From positions 1,922,001 to 1,986,000 of the forward strand of contig NZ_CP077290.1 in NCBI RefSeq assembly GCF_019047785.1: 64,000 nucleotides of DNA. Direction: 5' to 3'. Origin of the DNA: Enterobacter cancerogenus. Lineage in GTDB: Bacteria; Pseudomonadota; Gammaproteobacteria; Enterobacterales; Enterobacteriaceae. The notes under the pieces are model-generated. The model was not told the DNA's origin and ran no database searches. It saw only the letters and a program-made list of their open reading frames with translations. This document shows positions 58,387 through 64,000 of the stretch, piece after piece; positions within the stretch are counted from its first letter, which is position 1, and the number at the start of each line of letters is the position of its first letter. The translations under genes and the position numbers were made by a program.

Positions 58387-58415
58387 ACACTCCCCATGCT
58401 GATGGGGAGTGTTTT
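58387..58415 (+). terminator. Hairpin with short T-run after subunit D
   Basis: ACACTCCCCAT and ATGGGGAGTGT pair over 11 bases around GCTG, followed by TTTT. Sitting between the subunit genes and the chaperone-usher genes, it could lower expression of the assembly machinery. Confidence 0.75.
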
Positions 58416-58442
58416 GTCTCCCTCTCACGAAGCCGAAACACC

Positions 58443-59132
58443 ATGTACACACTCCTGAAATACGCGCCGTTATTACTCGCTTTGCCCTCCACCCTGTTTG
58501 CAGCCGGCATGGTGCCGGAAACCACGCTCCTGATGATTGACGAAGCCAACCACGGCGGCGTGATGAACGTCAAAAACACCGACAAAATCCCTACCCTGCT
58601 CTACACCTCAATTCGGGACATTGGAGGCAATGACGGGGTGAAGCTTAACGTCACCCAGCCCGTTGTCCGCCTTGAACCCGGCCAGGAACAGCAGGTGCGT
58701 TTTATTCTCGAATCGGATAAACCGCTTACCGTCGAACACTACAAACGCGTGGTATTTGAAGGTATTCCGCCGAAAAGCAGCGACAAGAACATCACCGTCG
58801 GGATCAACCTGCGCCAGGATCTGCCGGTCTTGATCCACCCTAAAAATCTCCCGGTTGTCACCGACGCCTGGAAGCTGCTGACCTGGTCCGTTAAGTCGAA
58901 CGTGCTTCAGGTGCAGAACAGCTCGCCTTACGTGGTGCGTTTCTCCACGGCCGTGACGCTGCTGCCGTCTAACACCGCCTGCACGCTGAATAAGACCTTT
59001 ATTTTGCCGGGCGAAACCATGAAGGTGGAGACCAACGCGCCGCTGAACGGTAGCGATAACGCAGTGCAGATCGAGCCTGCCAGCCGCTACGGTATTGAAG
59101 TCGAAAGCTATACTGCCCCTGTAACGCGCTAA
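58443..59132 (+). CDS. Periplasmic fimbrial chaperone (PapD-like)
   Basis: A 229-residue periplasmic chaperone with a signal peptide (cleavage near residue 20, LFAAG). The two immunoglobulin-like domains are recognisable from VPETTLLMIDEANHGGVMNVKN, FILESDKPLTVEHYKRVVFEGIPP, VGINLRQDLPVLIHPKNLP and the C-domain with FILPGETMKVETNAP. It should hold the DUF1120 subunits for the usher. It starts 71 bp after subunit D and ends 17 bp before the usher. Confidence 0.9.
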   Translation: MYTLLKYAPLLLALPSTLFAAGMVPETTLLMIDEANHGGVMNVKNTDKIPTLLYTSIRDIGGNDGVKLNVTQPVVRLEPGQEQQVRFILESDKPLTVEHYKRVVFEGIPPKSSDKNITVGINLRQDLPVLIHPKNLPVVTDAWKLLTWSVKSNVLQVQNSSPYVVRFSTAVTLLPSNTACTLNKTFILPGETMKVETNAPLNGSDNAVQIEPASRYGIEVESYTAPVTR

Positions 59133-59149
59133 AGGGTGGAGACCGTCTG

Positions 59150-61573
59150 GTGAGTGATCTCCCTTTGCGTAAGTATGCCTTTGGCCCCGCCGCCATTGCG
59201 GCGGCCGTGTTGCTGCCTCCCTGCACCGCGGGCGCAGCCGACCTGGATTTCAATACCGATATTCTGGCGACGCGAGGGATCAGCACCAACCTCGCGCACT
59301 ATTTTTCCGGGGCACAGCGTTATCTGCCCGGTCAACATGCGGTACAGGTCAGGATCAACGGCGTGGACAAAGGCACGCTCGCCGTACGTATTGGCGAAGA
59401 GGGCCAGCTTTGCGTGGATGATGATTTCACGCGCGCCGCGGGATTACTTCCCCTGAATATCTTAGAAAAAGAGACCTGCCACGAACTGGTGCAGGACTAC
59501 CCCACGGCGACCGTCACCCCGTTGCCTAACAAAGAGTCGTTAGAGATTTTCGTCCCTGCCGAGGCGATGGATAACGGGTTCTACGCCGCAAAATATTACG
59601 AACACGGCGGCGTGGCGGGGCTCATCAACTACAACGCGTTCAGCAACTACAACGAGTTTGGCGGCAGCGGCAGCAGCACGTTTTCCCAGGGCAATATCGG
59701 CACCGGGCTCAACGTGGCGAACTGGACGGTGCGCAGCAGCACGATCCTGACGGACGATAACGGCACCCGCAGCGTAGAAAATCTCTACACCTACGCCGAG
59801 CACGTTTTTGAAGAACGTAAGCTTCGCGCACAGGTGGGTCAGATCAACGCCACCTCGTCACTGTTCAGCGGCGCACAAATTAACGGCATCCAGCTCCTGC
59901 CGGAAACGGGTTTGCAGCCCAATATTCCGGCGACCACCATCACGGGCATCGCCCACAGCAACCAGGCGCGCGTGGAGGTGAGGCAGGCCGGGCAGGTAAT
60001 CTACTCCACGCTGGTCAACGCCGGGCCGTTCACCTTGCCCGACGTGCCGGTGGTGCGCGGCAACGTCGACCTCGACATCAGCGTGGTGGAAACCGATGGC
60101 TCCACCACCCGCTTCACGGTGCCCTCCTCGTCGCTCAATATCAGCGGCACGACGCGCGCCGAGGGGCTGAGCTTCTCCGTCGGGCAAGTACGTGACGGGG
60201 GCGACGATAACGGTTCGCCGTGGGTGATGAATATCTCCAACGGCACGCGCCTGGCAGAAGACTTAACGGGCGTGACGGCGGGCGTACTTGCCGAAAAATA
60301 TCAGGCAGCCGGCGCGCAGCTTGAGTGGGCGGTTAACGAAAAGTGGATGATCACCCCGAGCGTTATGGTCAGCGCCGCGCGCTTTCACGCGGAACAAAAT
60401 GGCACCAAAGCCGAGCTGCAAAATACGCTGATGCTGCCGGGTCAGCTCACGCTGGGCCTTACCGCCTCGGGCTACAGCGCCGGTTTTCGGGAAATGACCG
60501 AAGCGATGGACGACGAATCCGAGGGCTACCAGAACGCGTGGAACGCCAGCCTCAACTGGAACAATGCGCTGCTCGGGACGTTCTCACTGCAGTACAGCGA
60601 AAACGCCGGGGATAAAGAAAGCGGCGACTCCCGCTATCTGATGGCCGCCTGGGGAAAAACGCTCGGCCATGCTTCCGTCTCCGTTAACTGGCAGCACGCC
60701 ATGAGCAGCGGCAGCAACAGTTCCGAGGGCAGCGGCCAAAATGATGACGATCTGTTTTACGTCAACCTGGCGGTGCCGTTCGGCACGGAGCGTATCAGCA
60801 CCTACATGCGCAGCCAGGGTAATAAACAGAATTTTGGCCTGCAGGACAGCGGTTCATTCGGGCAAAACCTCAACTACAACCTCTCTGCCGATCGCGACAA
60901 TCAGGATAAGAGCAACGCCTTTGACGGCAACCTGAACGCCAACCTGCACTATACCCAGCTTGGCCTGGCGGCAGGGATGGACGACGGGGATCGGCGCAAC
61001 TACAGCGCCTCGCTGATGGGCGGCATTGCGCTGCACCGCCACGGGGTCACCTTCTCGCCTTATCCCGTTAAGGAAACCTTTGGCATTGCCCGTCTGAGCG
61101 AACCGGAAAGCGGCATTGAGCTGAGCACGCCGGACGGCACCGTCTGGACCGATCGCTGGGGCCAGGCCGTGGTGCCGGGCCTGCGCGAGTGGCAAAAATC
61201 CCAGATCGTCATCAACGCCAACTCCCTCCCTCAGGGGATGGATTTATCCAACGGCATACAGACCCTCTCCGCCGCCTACGGCTCGTTTTCGCAGGTCGAC
61301 TTCCGCGTTCTGCAAACCCGTCGCGTCATGCTTGACGTGAAAAAGCCGAACGGCGAATGGCTGACCCGGGGGCTCAGCGTGGTGGATAAAGACAGTAACT
61401 ATATTGTCAGCGTAATGGATAACGGCAGCGTATTTATTCCCGATGCGACAGATTCACCAGAGTTATTCGTGGTGGACGACAGCAGGGTGAGGATCTGCCA
61501 GATCCACTACGCGCTGAGTGAAGAAAAAAACAAAGAAGCCTATTACGAAAAAGCGCAGGGAGTGTGCAAGTGA
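59150..61573 (+). CDS. Outer membrane fimbrial usher
   Basis: An 807-residue usher. After a signal peptide (near residue 29) comes the periplasmic N-domain (LDFNTDILATRGISTNLAHYF, GVDKGTLAVRIGEEGQLCVDDDF), a 24-strand pore with the plug, and a C-terminal domain with SRVRICQIHYALSEEKN and a final Cys (QGVCK). The start is GTG 59150, after GGGTGGAGACC. It assembles the subunits on the cell surface. At 807 residues it is a normal-sized usher. Confidence 0.9.
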   Translation: MSDLPLRKYAFGPAAIAAAVLLPPCTAGAADLDFNTDILATRGISTNLAHYFSGAQRYLPGQHAVQVRINGVDKGTLAVRIGEEGQLCVDDDFTRAAGLLPLNILEKETCHELVQDYPTATVTPLPNKESLEIFVPAEAMDNGFYAAKYYEHGGVAGLINYNAFSNYNEFGGSGSSTFSQGNIGTGLNVANWTVRSSTILTDDNGTRSVENLYTYAEHVFEERKLRAQVGQINATSSLFSGAQINGIQLLPETGLQPNIPATTITGIAHSNQARVEVRQAGQVIYSTLVNAGPFTLPDVPVVRGNVDLDISVVETDGSTTRFTVPSSSLNISGTTRAEGLSFSVGQVRDGGDDNGSPWVMNISNGTRLAEDLTGVTAGVLAEKYQAAGAQLEWAVNEKWMITPSVMVSAARFHAEQNGTKAELQNTLMLPGQLTLGLTASGYSAGFREMTEAMDDESEGYQNAWNASLNWNNALLGTFSLQYSENAGDKESGDSRYLMAAWGKTLGHASVSVNWQHAMSSGSNSSEGSGQNDDDLFYVNLAVPFGTERISTYMRSQGNKQNFGLQDSGSFGQNLNYNLSADRDNQDKSNAFDGNLNANLHYTQLGLAAGMDDGDRRNYSASLMGGIALHRHGVTFSPYPVKETFGIARLSEPESGIELSTPDGTVWTDRWGQAVVPGLREWQKSQIVINANSLPQGMDLSNGIQTLSAAYGSFSQVDFRVLQTRRVMLDVKKPNGEWLTRGLSVVDKDSNYIVSVMDNGSVFIPDATDSPELFVVDDSRVRICQIHYALSEEKNKEAYYEKAQGVCK

Positions 61574-61703
61574 ACCTGCCGCAACGCGCATTCACGCGTC
61601 AGCTTAACGCTGGCGTGAATAATCAGAAAAAAAACGACCGTGAACATTCAAGGGGCGTACTCCGGACAATGTCACCACTTTATCTCTATGTTAAGGAAAA
61701 ACC

Positions 61704-62408
61704 ATGAAAAAAAGCGTACTTGTCGTCGCACTGGCGCTGGCATCGGCCAGCGCCTTTGCGGGCGATACCGCGGTGCTGAAAGTGAAAGCCTCTCTTTCAA
61801 GCAACTCCTGCACGCCGGAGCTGAGCAATAACGGCATCGTTGATTTTGGCGCGGTGCAGGTGGGCGATCTTTCGCAATCCGAAAGCACGCAGCTGGGTGA
61901 GAAGGGTCTGACGCTGACCATCACCTGCCCTACGCCAACCAAAGTGGGCTGGAGCATTGCAGATAACCGTACGGATTCCAACGCCAGCACCGGCAGCAAT
62001 TCAAACCTTAAAGTGATGAATGCCACCGATAACGGCGCGGCACTGCGCGGCTCCGCGTCAACCTTCGGGCTGGGTAAAACGCACGACGGCAAGAATATTG
62101 GCGCGTACTCCATCTATGCCAGCACTGGCGAGGTCACGGCGAACGGCGGAAACGTTGAGCCGATTCGCACCGCGCTGGCGGCGGGCAACGGCGTGACCCG
62201 CTGGCAGAAAGCCACGGGCGGCACGCTGGCGAATAAAGACATGAGCCTGATGAGCGTGGCACCCGCCGGTAAAACCGATCCGATGGCCGTGACGCGCGTC
62301 TCTTTCCCGCTGAACGTCTCGCTTGCGGTAGAAAGTCTGAAGAAGCTGGCGCTGACGGAAGCGACGGAGTTTGATGGTCAGGCGACCATTAGCGTGGTGT
62401 ATCTGTAA
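61704..62408 (+). CDS. DUF1120-type fimbrial subunit E
   Basis: A 234-residue subunit downstream of the usher. Signal peptide ends AFA near residue 19. LKVKASLSSNSCTPELSNNG, VDFGAVQVGDLSQSE, ITCPTPTKVGWSIADNRTDSN and terminal EFDGQATISVVYL give the same family pattern. Its ribosome binding site is ATGTTAAGGAAAAACC, like the others. Being the last gene behind the usher, it may be a tip or minor subunit; this is only inferred. Confidence 0.84.
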   Translation: MKKSVLVVALALASASAFAGDTAVLKVKASLSSNSCTPELSNNGIVDFGAVQVGDLSQSESTQLGEKGLTLTITCPTPTKVGWSIADNRTDSNASTGSNSNLKVMNATDNGAALRGSASTFGLGKTHDGKNIGAYSIYASTGEVTANGGNVEPIRTALAAGNGVTRWQKATGGTLANKDMSLMSVAPAGKTDPMAVTRVSFPLNVSLAVESLKKLALTEATEFDGQATISVVYL

Positions 62409-62417
62409 GAAAACGAT

Positions 62418-62441
62418 GCCGGGCAGCGAAGGCCGCCCGGC
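62418..62441. repeat. REP-like palindrome between subunit E and deoD
   Basis: GCCGGGC-AGCGAAGGCC-GCCCGGC, between convergent gene ends, likely serving as a shared 3' hairpin. Confidence 0.75.
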
Positions 62442-62449
62442 AGACAACA

Positions 62450-63169
62450 TTACTCTTTATCGCCCAGCAGAACGGATTCCAGCGCGATTTTGATCATGTC
62501 GTTGAAGGTGGTCTGACGCTCCGCGGCAGTGGTCTGCTCGTGGGTGCGGATGTGGTCGGACACGGTGCAGATGGTCAGCGCTTTCGCACCAAACTCAGCC
62601 GCGACGCCGTAAATGCCCGCTGCTTCCATTTCCACGCCCAGAATGCCGTACTTCTCCATCACGTCGAACATTTCGCCGTCCGGAGAGTAGAACAGGTCAG
62701 CAGAGAAGATGTTGCCCACGCGCGCATCCACGCCCAGGTTTTTCGCCGCGTCTACCGCGTTGCGCACCATGTCGAAGTCAGCGATGGCGGCAAAGTCGTG
62801 ATCCTTAAAGCGAATACGGTTCACTTTAGAATCGGTGCAGGCCCCCATACCAATCACGATATCGCGCAGTTTAACGTCCATGCGCACCGCGCCGCAGGAC
62901 CCCACGCGGATGATTTTCTTCACGCCGAAATCGGTGATCAGCTCTTTGGTGTAGATGGAGCAGGATGGGATACCCATGCCGTGACCCATCACGGAAATTT
63001 TGCGGCCCTTGTAGGTACCGGTGAAGCCCAGCATGCCGCGAACGTTGTTCACTTCACGCACGTCTTCGAGGAAGGTTTCTGCAATGTGCTTAGCGCGCAG
63101 CGGGTCGCCCGGCATCAACACGACGTCAGCGAAATCACCCATTTCTGCATTAATGTGAGGAGTTGCCAT
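62450..63169 (-). CDS. deoD: Purine-nucleoside phosphorylase DeoD
   Basis: DeoD phosphorolyses purine (deoxy)nucleosides. The 239-residue hexameric-type enzyme has [36 protein letters not shown], and the catalytic Asp region [19 protein letters not shown]. The length equals E. coli DeoD. It follows deoB on the same strand, as in the deoCABD operon, with REP-type elements in the 130-bp gap. Confidence 0.99.
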   Translation of the reverse strand: MATPHINAEMGDFADVVLMPGDPLRAKHIAETFLEDVREVNNVRGMLGFTGTYKGRKISVMGHGMGIPSCSIYTKELITDFGVKKIIRVGSCGAVRMDVKLRDIVIGMGACTDSKVNRIRFKDHDFAAIADFDMVRNAVDAAKNLGVDARVGNIFSADLFYSPDGEMFDVMEKYGILGVEMEAAGIYGVAAEFGAKALTICTVSDHIRTHEQTTAAERQTTFNDMIKIALESVLLGDKE

Positions 63170-63197
63170 CTTTCAGTTCCTTTTACATTGTTGTTTT

Positions 63198-63227
63198 GGC
63201 CGGGTGGCGGCTGCGCCTTACCCGGCC
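63198..63227. repeat. REP element between deoB and deoD
   Basis: GGCCGGGTGGCGGCTGCGCC-TTACCCGGCC in the intercistronic gap. Confidence 0.88.
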
Positions 63228-63243
63228 TACATTCTGGTGTTCT

Positions 63244-63276
63244 CCCTCTCCCGATGGGAGAGGGCCGGGGTGAGGG
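63244..63276. repeat. CCCTCTCCC/GGGAGAGGG repeat element
   Basis: CCCTCTCCC-GAT-GGGAGAGGG followed by CCGGGGTGAGGG; a second copy of the motif seen at 48712-48790, placed beside a GCCGGGT-type REP. Confidence 0.8.
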
Positions 63277-63299
63277 CATCAGGCCGCACCCCAGTCACA

Positions 63300-64000
<701 letters not shown>

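Overview
The window is a chromosomal segment of an Enterobacteriaceae bacterium, most like Enterobacter and its close relatives (Lelliottia, Leclercia). This rests on near-identity of many proteins to remembered E. coli homologues, on the Enterobacteriaceae-type REP palindromes between genes, and on gene order. The backbone matches E. coli across the zero point of its map, in inverted orientation: deoB-deoD, lplA-ytjB, serB-radA-nadR, ettA, slt-trpR, yjjX, gpmB, rob, creABCD, arcA-yjjY-lasT, thrLABC, yaaX, yaaA, yaaJ, talB, mog, satP, dnaKJ, nhaAR, rpsT, ribF-ileS-lspA-fkpB-ispH and dapB. No tRNA, rRNA, CRISPR array, insertion sequence or prophage was seen.

Four accessory blocks interrupt this backbone. 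(1) 0.6-7.5 kb, between dapB and ispH where E. coli K-12 has rihC: a LacI-family regulator, a 581-residue class I mannose-6-phosphate isomerase-like protein with an extra N-terminal region, a complete mannose-family PTS (IIA, IIB, IIC, IID), and a separate opposing pair of cupin-type glucose-6-phosphate isomerase-like genes. One near-palindromic sequence built on TTAATCGATTAA occurs three times in the divergent regulator/isomerase promoter region and once upstream of the cupin pair. A CRP-type site also lies in the divergent region. All this points to one sugar-phosphate uptake and isomerisation regulon. (2) 20.4-25 kb, between satP and mog: a FecBCD-type ABC importer behind a Fur-like box, then an MHS-type MFS transporter. 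(3) 47.6-48.6 kb, between ettA and nadR: an orphan LysR regulator. (4) 54.3-62.4 kb, between lplA and deoD where E. coli has yjjJ: a chaperone-usher fimbrial cluster whose five subunit genes all look like DUF1120 proteins.

The rest is housekeeping: lysine biosynthesis (dapB), isoprenoid (ispH), flavin (ribF), protein export and translation (ileS, lspA, rpsT, ettA), chaperones (dnaK-dnaJ behind two sigma32-type promoters), Na+/H+ homeostasis (nhaA-nhaR), threonine biosynthesis with its attenuator, anaerobic control (arcA), carbon-source response (creABCD), NAD control (nadR), DNA repair (radA), serine (serB), lipoate scavenging (lplA) and nucleoside catabolism (deoB, deoD).

The features most worth a second look are the PTS/isomerase regulon, the DUF1120 fimbrial cluster, a recent tandem duplication in that cluster that carried along a fragment of the lplA 3' end, a CreB tag embedded in the last codons of creC, and conserved small genes (yjjY, thrL) below usual length cut-offs. 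All identifications are from reading the sequence and remembered family features; no database search was run.
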